From positions 310,001-374,000 of the forward strand of contig NZ_JACHFD010000002.1 in NCBI RefSeq assembly GCF_014201715.1: a stretch of 64,000 nt of DNA. Direction: 5' to 3'. Each line of letters begins with the position of its first letter. The first letter of the stretch is position 1. Origin of the DNA: Haloferula luteola. GTDB taxonomy: Bacteria; Verrucomicrobiota; Verrucomicrobiia; Verrucomicrobiales; Akkermansiaceae. The notes beneath the pieces were generated by a model that saw nothing but the letters and a program-made list of their open reading frames with translations, ran no database searches and had not been told where the DNA came from. Shown in pieces: positions 34,841 to 43,610 of the stretch. Both the position numbers and the translations under genes were made by a program.

Positions 34841-36502
34841 ATGCACGGGATTTCACCCATCTTTGCTCTCTTTCTCGGTCTGATTGCCAGCCCTCGGAGT
34901 TCCGCCTCCGACTGGCAACCTCTCTTCAATGGCCGCGACCTCGACGGATGGACCGTCACCCTCGAAAACCTCTCGCCCGGCGAGGACCCCGATCAGTTGG
35001 TCCAAGTTCATGACGGAGCCATCCACATGTATCGTGACGTGCCCGTCGGCCAAAAGGTCCCCTTTGGTGTGATCACCCACGAGCGGGAGCTCTCTCGATT
35101 TCAAGTGCGCTTTGAATACCGCTGGATCGGCAAACGATTTGCCCCGCGGGCCGACAAATTGCGCGATGCCGGGCTGCTCTTCCATGTCCAGGATGCCTCG
35201 ACGATTTGGCCCACTTCCGTCGAATGCCAGGTGCAGGAAGGAGACACTGGCGACCTCATCTTCATTCGCACCGGGGGCCACACGTGGATGCGTCCGGAGA
35301 CCTCCCCAGCTCCCGAAGGCGCCGGAGAAGCCGGTCAGCTCCCGGAAAATGGCGGCGTGCTCAAAATCTACGAACCCTCCTGGCCCTATATCGGTCGCTT
35401 CGAAGAGGCCGATTCCCCCTCGGGCTGGAACCGCGTCGTCGTCACCGTTCAGGCCGATGAATCGGCAGAGTTCACTGTCAATGGCCGCACCATCGCCCGC
35501 CTCGGTGGGATCGTCGATCCCCAAGGCCAGCCCCTCAAAAAAGGTCGCATCTGTCTCCAACTGGAAGGCGCAGAAATCGCCTACCGTGCGGTCGAATTCC
35601 GAGAAATCCCCGCTCCTCCCCTCATCGAACCGAGACTTCTCAGCCTCAGCGCCGTGCGGGATCAACCTGCCCAACCCGGCATCGTCCACCTCCGCAACCC
35701 GGGCACGACCCCCATTTCCCGCCCCTCATGGACAGGCAGCGATGCCGATTGCTTCGAAGTCCTCGAGGGGCCCGCAGAAGTCGCTCCCGGCGCTCAAGCC
35801 GAGTGGAAAATCGCCTTCCATCCGCGCCACGGTGCCCGTCGCTACTACGCTGGACTCCATTTCGACGTCCCCAACGCTGCTCCCATCACCCTCCCTGTGC
35901 AGGCCATTGGCCTCGATGCCTTTGAAGGAAAAAACGAACCGCCGCTTCAGCGCATCGTCCACGCCTTGGGCATTCCTCTGGACGTCGGCGGCCAAGCTCT
36001 GGAGCTCGACACGCGCGCCGCTCAGATCGGCCAAAGCCTCGCCCATCCACAGTTCGTGGCGGCGGGAGAAGGCAAGATTCGTATCACCCCACTAGCCCGC
36101 TTCTCCCCCCCCGGGGAAACCCCCTGGGGATTCACCCTTCAGGACCCCAGCCAGAACCAGGAGGTCGCCCGAATGGCCGGTCCTGCGATAGCGGCCGATG
36201 CCCACCAATGCCTCCTTCCACCCCTATCCGACGGCCAAGCCACCATCGAAATTGCGCCACCGGCCAGCCCCTTCGGATTCTTCATGGCGGGGCATCACTA
36301 CGTCTCCTATACCGATGCGAATCGGCCTTCCGATGCCCCCATTCCCCATGCCGCCCGCGTCTACCCAGTGCTTCATTTTCAGGGGAAACCCATGACCGAC
36401 GCCTGGTTGGTCGGCTTTGAAGAAGCCAGCAATGGCGACTACCAAGATCTGGTGCTGCTGGTAGAGGGAATTCGCCCCCTGCCTGCAGACTCTCACGAAT
36501 GA
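34841..36502 (+). CDS. Secreted DUF1080 (3-keto-disaccharide hydrolase fold) protein
   Basis: 553 residues from ATG at 34841. A signal peptide (about 1-22, ending SSAS) leads into a DUF1080 jelly roll: WQPLFNGRDLDGWTV, FQVRFEYRW, DAGLLFHVQ, SVECQVQEGDTGDL and FREIP at its end (about 24-260). DUF1080 proteins are linked to 3-keto-glycoside or other sugar hydrolysis in this phylum. The C-terminal half begins with an immunoglobulin-like segment and ends in a beta-rich region that I do not recognise. It lies near the DUF1549/1501 pair, which is a common association. The TTG reading at 34799 lacks a signal peptide. Confidence 0.85.
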   Translation: MHGISPIFALFLGLIASPRSSASDWQPLFNGRDLDGWTVTLENLSPGEDPDQLVQVHDGAIHMYRDVPVGQKVPFGVITHERELSRFQVRFEYRWIGKRFAPRADKLRDAGLLFHVQDASTIWPTSVECQVQEGDTGDLIFIRTGGHTWMRPETSPAPEGAGEAGQLPENGGVLKIYEPSWPYIGRFEEADSPSGWNRVVVTVQADESAEFTVNGRTIARLGGIVDPQGQPLKKGRICLQLEGAEIAYRAVEFREIPAPPLIEPRLLSLSAVRDQPAQPGIVHLRNPGTTPISRPSWTGSDADCFEVLEGPAEVAPGAQAEWKIAFHPRHGARRYYAGLHFDVPNAAPITLPVQAIGLDAFEGKNEPPLQRIVHALGIPLDVGGQALELDTRAAQIGQSLAHPQFVAAGEGKIRITPLARFSPPGETPWGFTLQDPSQNQEVARMAGPAIAADAHQCLLPPLSDGQATIEIAPPASPFGFFMAGHHYVSYTDANRPSDAPIPHAARVYPVLHFQGKPMTDAWLVGFEEASNGDYQDLVLLVEGIRPLPADSHE

Positions 36503-36573
36503 GCCTCAAATCTACGACTCACAGGTGTTGAAGGCTCGAAGATTTTCCGTTACCTAGCCAACGTCGACCAACC

Positions 36574-37485
36574 ATGAACGCCGCCAAGGGATTCGAATCC
36601 ACCCTCCACGAGCGACTCAAGCATTCTGAACTCTTCAAAGTTTATCAGGATGCTTTCCGCACTGCTACTGGGCTTCCTCTGAGGCTTCTCGGTGCAGACC
36701 CTGACCACTGGTGCCTCGACGATAACACCGTCAATCGCAGCCCGTTCTGCGAACACATCAACCTTTGCAAATCCGCCTGCGCAGCGTGCATCGACACCAA
36801 CCGGCGGCTGATGAACGAAGTCGAAGTCGGCGGACCCACCACTTGCCATTGCTTTGCTGGCCTGACCTCGACCGCTGTTCCCGTCAAAATGGGCGCCACC
36901 ATCGTCGGCTTTCTCCGAACCGGTCAGGTCTTCACCCGCACCCCCAACGAAGAGGATTTCGAAACCTTCCTCGGAAAATTCGGCCGCAAGCAACTCGCTG
37001 CAGATTCCGAACGCACCCTGCGCACCGCCTATTTCCAGACCCGGACGGTCAATCCCGACCGCTACGATAGCATGGTGAAACTCCTTGAGAGCTTCGCCCA
37101 CCAACTTGGCCAGCACGCGGAATCCCTCGCCATCATCGAAGAGGGAAGCGAGCCAGCCGCCATCGCCAAGGCGCGCAAACACATCCACCAGCACCTCGAC
37201 GAACCCCTTCCACTTGGCAACGTCGCCCGCGTCGCGGGCCTCAGTGAGTCCCACTTTTGCCGCCTTTTCAAAGACGCCACCGGCCTCACCCTCACCGACT
37301 ACGTCAATCGCTGCCGCGTCGAGTGGGCAAAAAAAGAACTCCTCAAGCCCGAGAAGCGCATCTCTGAGATCGCCTTCCAAGTCGGCTATCAATCCCTCTC
37401 CCAATTCAACCGCAGCTTCGTGCGCATCGTCGGCGCCTCACCGACCCGCTGGCGACAAGAACAGCTCGAAAAGGCGGCATCGTGA
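36574..37485 (+). CDS. AraC family regulator with PocR sensory domain
   Basis: 303 residues. The N-terminal PocR domain (about 15-175) has the Cys cluster C-x7-C-x3-C-x2-C (FCEHINLCKSACAAC), then TCHCFAGL and the PVKMGATIVGFLRTGQVF block. The C-terminal AraC DNA-binding domain (about 195-295) has both helix-turn-helix units (GNVARVAGLSESHFCRLFK and ISEIAFQVGYQSLSQFNRSF, landmarks only). PocR domains bind small hydrocarbon derivatives such as diols in the founding member. Neighbouring sugar genes are candidate targets, but nothing proves it. Confidence 0.92.
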   Translation: MNAAKGFESTLHERLKHSELFKVYQDAFRTATGLPLRLLGADPDHWCLDDNTVNRSPFCEHINLCKSACAACIDTNRRLMNEVEVGGPTTCHCFAGLTSTAVPVKMGATIVGFLRTGQVFTRTPNEEDFETFLGKFGRKQLAADSERTLRTAYFQTRTVNPDRYDSMVKLLESFAHQLGQHAESLAIIEEGSEPAAIAKARKHIHQHLDEPLPLGNVARVAGLSESHFCRLFKDATGLTLTDYVNRCRVEWAKKELLKPEKRISEIAFQVGYQSLSQFNRSFVRIVGASPTRWRQEQLEKAAS

Positions 37486-37563
37486 CCTCCCTGCCGCCCG
37501 GCAGGACATGTTTCATCGTTGCGGGCACGCCAAATCCGCACCAGTAGTTTCCCACGCGACGTC

Positions 37564-39921
37564 ATGGAGGAACGCTACGAAATACGAGGAAAAATCGGGC
37601 AAGGCGGGCTCGGCTCGGTCTACCGTGCCTTCGACCGCCATTTGCAGCGCGAGGTCGCCATCAAGCGCATCCTCACCGCCAAGGATGGAGCGGATTCCGA
37701 AGAGGCCGCCCGCCAAATGACTCAGGAGACCGGCGCCCTCGCCGCCCTGCAGCATCCCAACATCGTAACCATCTACGATGTCGGCATCGACGATGACGGA
37801 CCCTTCGTGGTCATGGAATTGCTGAAAGGAGAAACCCTCGACGAAATCGTCGAGCGAGCCCCCCTCACCGAAAGTGACTTCCTCGAATTTGCCCGACAGG
37901 TTCAGGAAGGCCTCATTGCCGCCCAAGACCTCGGCATCGTCCACCGCGACCTCAAGCCATCCAATGTGATGGTCAATTGGCTCCCCTCCGGCAAATTCCA
38001 GGTGAAGCTTGTCGACTTCGGCCTCGCCAAATTCTCGCCCCAGCCCAGCCGCCAGACCGTCGACCACAATGACTCGGTCTACGGCTCCATCTTCTTCATG
38101 GCACCGGAGCAATTCGAGCGCGCCCTGCTTGATGCCCGCACCGACATGTATGCCATCGGCTGCGTCTACTACTTCGCGCTTGCCGCTCGCTCGCCCTTTG
38201 AAGGGGAAACCGGTCCGCAGGTCATGGCCGCCCACCTCCAGCACCGCGTCGTGCCCTTGGCTCAAATCCGGCCCGATCTCTCGCAGTGGATCCTCGATTG
38301 GATCATGTGGCACATCAATCGGGACCCCCTTGATCGCCCGGAAAACGCCCGGGAGGCCCTTTCCTCCTTCATGGATCTTGAAACCGCAAACCGGGCCCTC
38401 TCCTCCGCCACCGGGCCCGTGCCCCCTCTGCCTCCCGTGACGCAACGCCCACGACTCATCATTCCTGGAGCCCAACTGCCCGAAGAATCCCCGCTCGAGC
38501 CCACTCCCGAAGCGCCTTCAACCAAGACGATGCCGCAGCCCATGCAGCCACCTTCGGACGCTCCACCCAGCCTGCACACGGCCAGTCAGCCGGTCAGCCC
38601 GACCCAGCCGGTCCCCGCTCCAGATGCGCCACCGCCCGCACCCGTCACCCAAATGGGCAAACCCAGGCTCCACGTTCCCGGCCAGCCCGAAGAACCCGCT
38701 GAGCTCGCACCCCCGGCCCCCGGCCCTCTTCCCTCCGCCAAGCTCTCCACCCCTCAACCTTCGGCCGCTCCTCTTCCTGCCTCCCCCCCAAGGAAAGCCT
38801 CCAAAAAGAAAAAAGGCATGAGTCCAGCCGCCAAGGGCGTGCTCATCCTCACCCTCGTCATTTCAGTCGGCATCGCCGGAGCCGTCCTGATTCAAAAACT
38901 CAAGGAGAACGATCGCAACGACCGCTACAATGCCCTCGTCGCAAAGGCAGCCGACACCGATGTTCACTCTCTCCCAGTCAACCGCGAACAACTCGACCTA
39001 CTGCTCGACTCCACCCGCCTGGGCACCAACCGCACCCGACCCACCCTCTACCGCGCCCTCGCAATTGCCGAACCCAAAGACGGCACCGACGTCAGCGCCT
39101 ACATCGCCGAATTCGCCACCACCCAACCCCTCACCCCTGAAATTCGCTCCGATCTTCTCGGCCAAGTCCTCGTCGCCAGGAAAAGCCCATCCGTCGTGCC
39201 TTTCCTCATCGACTACCTCAAAACCTCCCAAGACCCCGCTACCGCCACCGCGGCTTTGAAAGCCATTGGCGGAGTCGCCACCACCGATCAACTCAGACCG
39301 GTCCTCGACTTCCTCACCCATGCCGAGGTCGAATCCCTCCGCCGTGCTGCCGAAAACGCTGCAGCCGCCATCATCGATCGCGCCAAGGACAAACTCACCC
39401 AAGCCGTCGTCATCGATGAAGTCCTGCAAAAGACCGACTCCACCGACGCCCGGCGCGCCCTCATTCGGCTCTTTGGCCACGCCGGCGGCAAACGCGCCGA
39501 AGCCGCCATCCTCCAGATTCTCGATGGCGATGACAAACTCGACCAACTTGCCGCCATCGAGGCCCTCGCCGATTGGCCGGACGACAGCCTCTACCCAACC
39601 CTCATCGAAACCTTCGCTCAATCCGAAGGTGACCTCCGCCGCAAAGCCTTCGATGCCGCCCACCGCTTCGTTCTCGCACGCCCCGATCGCCCCGAAGATA
39701 TCCGCCAAACCCAGTGGAAGCTCCTCGCCGACAAATCCATCACCGCCGCCGAGAAAATCTCCGTGATCCGCGGGCTCGCCAGCAGCGAAGCCTCCCCGTG
39801 GGCGGAGGAGATCGCTCAACATTTCGCTGATACCAGCGAAGAGGATGAGGTCATCGATCTCGCCGAAAAAGCCGTCGCCCACCTTCGCGAAAAGATCAAA
39901 ATCAAGGACTCCAAAGAGTAG
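37564..39921 (+). CDS. Ser/Thr protein kinase with C-terminal HEAT-like repeats
   Basis: 785 residues from ATG at 37564. The PKN2-type kinase domain (about 1-270) has the Gly loop GQGGLGSVY, Lys in VAIKRI, catalytic HRDLKPSNVM and DFGLAKF. A Pro/Ala-rich linker (about 280-420) precedes one transmembrane helix (VLILTLVISVGIAGAVLI). The outer part (about 450-785) is built of helical repeats of HEAT type (for example FLIDYLKTSQDPATATAALKA as a landmark). This gives an inner-membrane kinase with an extracytoplasmic protein-binding solenoid. Such kinases are frequent in Verrucomicrobia. No phosphatase or FHA gene is next to it. Confidence 0.93.
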   Translation: MEERYEIRGKIGQGGLGSVYRAFDRHLQREVAIKRILTAKDGADSEEAARQMTQETGALAALQHPNIVTIYDVGIDDDGPFVVMELLKGETLDEIVERAPLTESDFLEFARQVQEGLIAAQDLGIVHRDLKPSNVMVNWLPSGKFQVKLVDFGLAKFSPQPSRQTVDHNDSVYGSIFFMAPEQFERALLDARTDMYAIGCVYYFALAARSPFEGETGPQVMAAHLQHRVVPLAQIRPDLSQWILDWIMWHINRDPLDRPENAREALSSFMDLETANRALSSATGPVPPLPPVTQRPRLIIPGAQLPEESPLEPTPEAPSTKTMPQPMQPPSDAPPSLHTASQPVSPTQPVPAPDAPPPAPVTQMGKPRLHVPGQPEEPAELAPPAPGPLPSAKLSTPQPSAAPLPASPPRKASKKKKGMSPAAKGVLILTLVISVGIAGAVLIQKLKENDRNDRYNALVAKAADTDVHSLPVNREQLDLLLDSTRLGTNRTRPTLYRALAIAEPKDGTDVSAYIAEFATTQPLTPEIRSDLLGQVLVARKSPSVVPFLIDYLKTSQDPATATAALKAIGGVATTDQLRPVLDFLTHAEVESLRRAAENAAAAIIDRAKDKLTQAVVIDEVLQKTDSTDARRALIRLFGHAGGKRAEAAILQILDGDDKLDQLAAIEALADWPDDSLYPTLIETFAQSEGDLRRKAFDAAHRFVLARPDRPEDIRQTQWKLLADKSITAAEKISVIRGLASSEASPWAEEIAQHFADTSEEDEVIDLAEKAVAHLREKIKIKDSKE

Positions 39922-39999
39922 CCCGCTCCTTGAAGCACCGAAATCTTCAACGTTCCGCATTGGACGATCGGTGCCGGATGCTCTAAAGGCCCTCCCGCT

Positions 40000-41280
40000 A
40001 TGCTCGACATCCGCGAAATCCGCGACAACGCCGACGCCATCATCGCCCGCCTCAATACCCGCGGCGGCGATTTCGGTCCTCAGGTCCGTGAAGTCCTCGA
40101 ATGCGACGAAATCCGCCGCAAATCCGAGACCGAGCAACAAGCACTCCTTTCCCAACGCAAGCAGACGTCCAAGCAAATTGGCATGCTTAAGGCCAAGGGA
40201 GAAGACACCTCGACCATCGAGGCCGAAGTGCGTGGCATCAACGATCAGATCGCCGCCCTGGAAGAAACCGTCGTGCTGACCCAGGAAAAACAAGAGCGTC
40301 TCCTCAAGTTCATTCCGAACACCCCTCACCCGGAGTGCCCAGTCGGTGCCGATGAAACCGCCAACCCGGTGGTGCGCGAGTGGGGAGAAAAACCCGCAGT
40401 CAGCGAGCCCAAGGACCACCTCGAACTCGCCGAAGCCCTCGGCCTGATCTCCTTGGAAGACGGTGCCCGCATTGCAGGCTCCGGCTTTGCCGTCTATCGC
40501 GGCAGGGGCGCACGACTCGAACGCGCTCTCATCAACTTCCTGCTCGACCTCCAAACCACCCAGCACGGCTACGAAGAAGTCAACGTCCCGCACATCATCA
40601 AACGCGAGTGCATGGAAGGCACCGGCCAGCTCCCGAAATTCGAGGAGGACATGTACGGAACCGATTTCGATGGCGAACAATGCCAGATGTTCCTCGCTCC
40701 GACCGCGGAAGTTCCCGTCACCAACCTCTTTCGCGACACCATCCTCTCCGAAGAGGAACTGCCGAAGAAACTCTGCGCCCACACTCCCTGCTTCCGCCGC
40801 GAAGCTGGCAGCGCCGGTCGGGACAACCGCGGCATCATCCGCATGCACCAGTTCGATAAAGTCGAACTCGTCCAGGTCGTTCATCCCGACCACTCGTTCG
40901 AGATGCTTGAGGAACTCCTCGGCCACGCCCAGGCCGTCCTCGAAACCCTCGGCCTACACTACCGCACCATCGAATTGTGCACCGGGGACGTCGGCTTCTC
41001 CTCCACCAAAACCTACGACATCGAAGTTTGGGCACCCGGTCAGGGAAAATACCTCGAAGTCTCCAGCTGCTCGAACTTTGGCGACTACCAAGCCCGCCGC
41101 ATGAAACTGCGCTTCAAGGGAGAAGACAAAAAGAACCGGTTCTGCCACACCCTCAATGGCTCCGGAACCGCTTTGCCGCGGCTCTACGTCGCCATCCTTG
41201 AGCAAGGCCAGCAGCCGGACGGCTCCATCAAACTGCCAGCGGCCCTCGTCCCATACTTCGGGGCCGAGGAAATCCGCTGA
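40000..41280 (+). CDS. serS: Seryl-tRNA synthetase
   Basis: 426 residues, the family length. The N-terminal coiled-coil arm (about 30-105) that grips the tRNA-Ser long arm is evident. Class II motifs follow: motif 1 around YEEVNVPHI, motif 2 around PCFRREAGSAGRDNRGI and MHQFDKVELV, and motif 3 in LNGSGTALPRLYVAILE. It charges tRNA-Ser and tRNA-Sec with serine. It stands 78 bases after the kinase stop codon, and a hairpin separates it from the convergent rph gene. Confidence 0.98.
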   Translation: MLDIREIRDNADAIIARLNTRGGDFGPQVREVLECDEIRRKSETEQQALLSQRKQTSKQIGMLKAKGEDTSTIEAEVRGINDQIAALEETVVLTQEKQERLLKFIPNTPHPECPVGADETANPVVREWGEKPAVSEPKDHLELAEALGLISLEDGARIAGSGFAVYRGRGARLERALINFLLDLQTTQHGYEEVNVPHIIKRECMEGTGQLPKFEEDMYGTDFDGEQCQMFLAPTAEVPVTNLFRDTILSEEELPKKLCAHTPCFRREAGSAGRDNRGIIRMHQFDKVELVQVVHPDHSFEMLEELLGHAQAVLETLGLHYRTIELCTGDVGFSSTKTYDIEVWAPGQGKYLEVSSCSNFGDYQARRMKLRFKGEDKKNRFCHTLNGSGTALPRLYVAILEQGQQPDGSIKLPAALVPYFGAEEIR

Positions 41281-41289
41281 GATGCCTCC

Positions 41290-41337
41290 AGCCACTTTCA
41301 GCGGGCGCCGACCTCTTCCGTGCCCGCTGAAATGGCT
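41290..41337. terminator. Hairpin between convergent serS and rph
   Basis: AGCCA-C-TTTCAGCGGGC (41290-41306) pairs with GCCCGCTGAAATGGCT (41322-41337), 16 bp with one bulged base. It is symmetric between two stop codons and could end transcription from both sides, although neither side has a T-run. Confidence 0.65.
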
Positions 41338-41351
41338 CCCCTTCGAAAACC

Positions 41352-42137
41352 CTATTTTGAGAACGCGGCGGCCAAATCCGCGAGCGCTGGACCATCCGGA
41401 CGATCCGCTTCCAGAATCGCGGCCTTCTGCAACGTGAACAGCTCGCTGATGCCCTGTGTCGCCAGGTCCAGCATCGAACCCATCTGGGCTCCGGTAAACA
41501 CCGCTTCCTCGCCACTCCCTTGGACTTCCACGAACTCCAACTTCTCCGTCATCACCACGTTGAAGTCCACCGTCGCCGCCTTGTCCTCGGGATAATCGAG
41601 ATCCAAAACCGCCTCTCCCTCATAAACTCCCGTTGAAATCGCCCCCACCAACTGTTGGAGCGGAAAATCCCTCAACTTCCCTTCCCCCATCAGCCGATTC
41701 AACGCAATCGCCAAAGCCACACAACCGCCTGTGATCGACGCCGTCCGCGTTCCGCCATCGGCCTGCAGCACATCGCAATCGACCCAAATCGTCCGCGATC
41801 CAAGCTTCTTCAGATCCACCACCGCCCTCAGGGCCCGGCCGATCAGCCGCTGAATCTCCGACGAACGGCCGTCCAGCCTACCCCGGGAAATATCGCGCGC
41901 CTTCCGGTCCAAAGTCGAATACGGCAACATCGAATACTCCGCCGTCACCCATCCGCCGCCCACCTTCTGCATCTTCATCCACCGAGGCACATCCTCCTCC
42001 ACCGTCGCCGCGCATATCACTCGGGTTTGACCGAACGAAACCAGCACCGATCCCTTCGCATGTGGGGCGATGTCCGGCGTGAACGAAATCGGGCGAAGCT
42101 GGTCGGCGCGACGGCCGCTGGGGCGCTGAAGAGACAT
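41352..42137 (-). CDS. rph: Ribonuclease PH
   Basis: 261 residues. RNase PH is a phosphorolytic 3'-5' exoribonuclease that trims tRNA precursors. The family signature is intact: GSVLVSFGQTRVICAATVEE, SRGRLDGRSSEIQRLIGR (landmarks), VDCDVLQADGGTRTASITGG with the phosphate-binding Arg, and LDLDYPEDKAATVDFNVVMT. It starts at ATG 42137 and is followed in the same direction by no other gene before the serS hairpin. Its presence some 23 kb from the Ro/RtcB locus is a coincidence of gene order rather than an operon. Confidence 0.98.
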   Translation of the reverse strand: MSLQRPSGRRADQLRPISFTPDIAPHAKGSVLVSFGQTRVICAATVEEDVPRWMKMQKVGGGWVTAEYSMLPYSTLDRKARDISRGRLDGRSSEIQRLIGRALRAVVDLKKLGSRTIWVDCDVLQADGGTRTASITGGCVALAIALNRLMGEGKLRDFPLQQLVGAISTGVYEGEAVLDLDYPEDKAATVDFNVVMTEKLEFVEVQGSGEEAVFTGAQMGSMLDLATQGISELFTLQKAAILEADRPDGPALADLAAAFSK

Positions 42138-42213
42138 GCGGCAGAGTCAACGCCTCCAAGCACCGCCTGCCAAGGGCCAAAAAGCACTTCAGCGACCCCG
42201 CCCCAAGAAGCCC

Positions 42214-42675
42214 TCAGGGAACCCGGAAAATCTTCCCACTCGTCGGGTCCTTCGCCAGCTGCCCCGAACTAAAGCCCGTCACATCAATCTTCTTATACGG
42301 AGGATACGGACTCACCACCTGCCCCGGCGTCCCACTCGGATTCGCCGTCGGATAACTGGAAGGCGTCGGAGCCGGTGCCGACTGACTGGGTGGCGACTGC
42401 TGCGGCGCATACGCCTCCCCTGAACCATTCTCCGGTGCCGGGATGCCATAGCGATCGTAGTCACGTTGACGTCGCTGATTCTCAGAAATAGCTGCCGCCC
42501 CGGCACCCAAGCCTGCTCCCACCGCCGCGCCCGCGATCACATCCTGATGGTCGTCACCAAATGCCGCTCCCGCCAAACCACCGGCCACCGCCCCCATCAC
42601 GGCGCCGCTTTGTTGATAAGTCGTGCAGGACGCCAAAGACAGCGCCACTCCGAGGATCGCGATTTTAGAGGTCAT
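42214..42675 (-). CDS. Glycine-zipper lipoprotein
   Basis: 153 residues with a lipoprotein signal (ILGVALSLASC, Cys at about 16). A glycine-zipper segment follows (GAVMGAVAGGLAGAAFG and VIAGAAVGAGLGAGAAA), then a Pro/Ser/Gln-rich tail ending in GKIFRVP. Such proteins sit in the outer membrane and resemble the SlyB/YMGG-type group. It is 76 bases upstream of rph in the same direction and 29 bases after the terpenoid synthase, so a shared transcript is possible. Function beyond envelope association is unknown. Confidence 0.83.
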   Translation of the reverse strand: MTSKIAILGVALSLASCTTYQQSGAVMGAVAGGLAGAAFGDDHQDVIAGAAVGAGLGAGAAAISENQRRQRDYDRYGIPAPENGSGEAYAPQQSPPSQSAPAPTPSSYPTANPSGTPGQVVSPYPPYKKIDVTGFSSGQLAKDPTSGKIFRVP

Positions 42676-42704
42676 GTGCTCGATGAAACGGGAAGTCGTG
42701 GAAG

Positions 42705-43544
42705 CTATTCAGGTGAAAATCCGCTCCCGATGAGATGTTTCGAGAAAATCGCCAGCTTCCGCGCTTTGGAAAGCCGATATCGACGCGAAAACACCTGAAA
42801 TCGATCGCGCCGCATCTTGTCCAGCAAAGCCGAGTAAATCGCCCGCATGATCTCCGCCGCCACCATCGTCGCACGATCCTCCTCCGGAAGACTTCGCGCA
42901 GCTTCTGCAAAATACCCATCGGCTCGGTCCGCCTCCGCCCGCATCAAATCGATGAACCGCTCATCGTGAATGCCTCCTGCCAAATCCTCCTCCGTGTAGC
43001 CATGGGCCCGCAACGTCGACAGCGGAAGATAAATCCTCCCGCCATTGGCCCAATCCTCCCCGACGTCCCGGAGAATATTCGTGATCTGCAGCGCATGCCC
43101 CAGCGAAACCGCGTAATGTTCCGTCTTCGGAGAACGGGCTCCGAAAATCCGCATCGCCACCAACCCCACCGCGCAAGCCACCCTCCAAGTGTATTCCGAG
43201 AGCTCATCCCAACTTTCGAATCGCTGCGGACGGAGATCCATTCGGCAACCTTCAACGATCGCCGCCAGCAACTCCGAAGGAATCTTTCGCCGCTCCTGCA
43301 ATCCCAGAATCTGCCGTTGCAGATCATCCGGCTGCTCAAATCCCTCCCGCAAACCCCGCAACCAGCCTTCCAATCCAGCCTCTCGAATCTCCACCGGTTG
43401 GCTGAGATCATCAGCCAAATCGTCGATCACCCGACAGAAGGCATAAAAAATCACCGCATCATCCCGCCGATCCTTCGGCAGGATATTCAAAGCAAAAGCC
43501 AAATTCGACTTCGCCTGCTTGGTGATATCGGCCGCTTCGCTCAT
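42705..43544 (-). CDS. Squalene/phytoene synthase family protein
   Basis: 279 residues. Two Asp-rich motifs bind prenyl diphosphate: FCRVIDDLADD and QITNILRDVGEDWANG. The YTWRVACAVGLVAMRIFG block is also typical. The enzyme joins two prenyl diphosphates head to head, to presqualene, squalene or phytoene. It looks closest to HpnC/HpnD-like proteins of hopanoid or squalene synthesis, but the product cannot be decided from one gene. No squalene-hopene cyclase or carotenoid gene is in the window. Confidence 0.9.
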   Translation of the reverse strand: MSEAADITKQAKSNLAFALNILPKDRRDDAVIFYAFCRVIDDLADDLSQPVEIREAGLEGWLRGLREGFEQPDDLQRQILGLQERRKIPSELLAAIVEGCRMDLRPQRFESWDELSEYTWRVACAVGLVAMRIFGARSPKTEHYAVSLGHALQITNILRDVGEDWANGGRIYLPLSTLRAHGYTEEDLAGGIHDERFIDLMRAEADRADGYFAEAARSLPEEDRATMVAAEIMRAIYSALLDKMRRDRFQVFSRRYRLSKARKLAIFSKHLIGSGFSPE

Positions 43545-43610
43545 CCTAGGATCATTTTCCGGGAACCATGAACGTTTCAGCCGCGGGGTAACATGCGTGC
43601 TCTTACGGGC

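Noticed and set aside
38998..40926. 642-codon minus-strand open frame over the kinase end and serS
   Set aside because: It is the reverse-strand shadow of two well-identified genes, with Gly/Asp/Phe-rich composition typical of antisense frames in GC-rich DNA.
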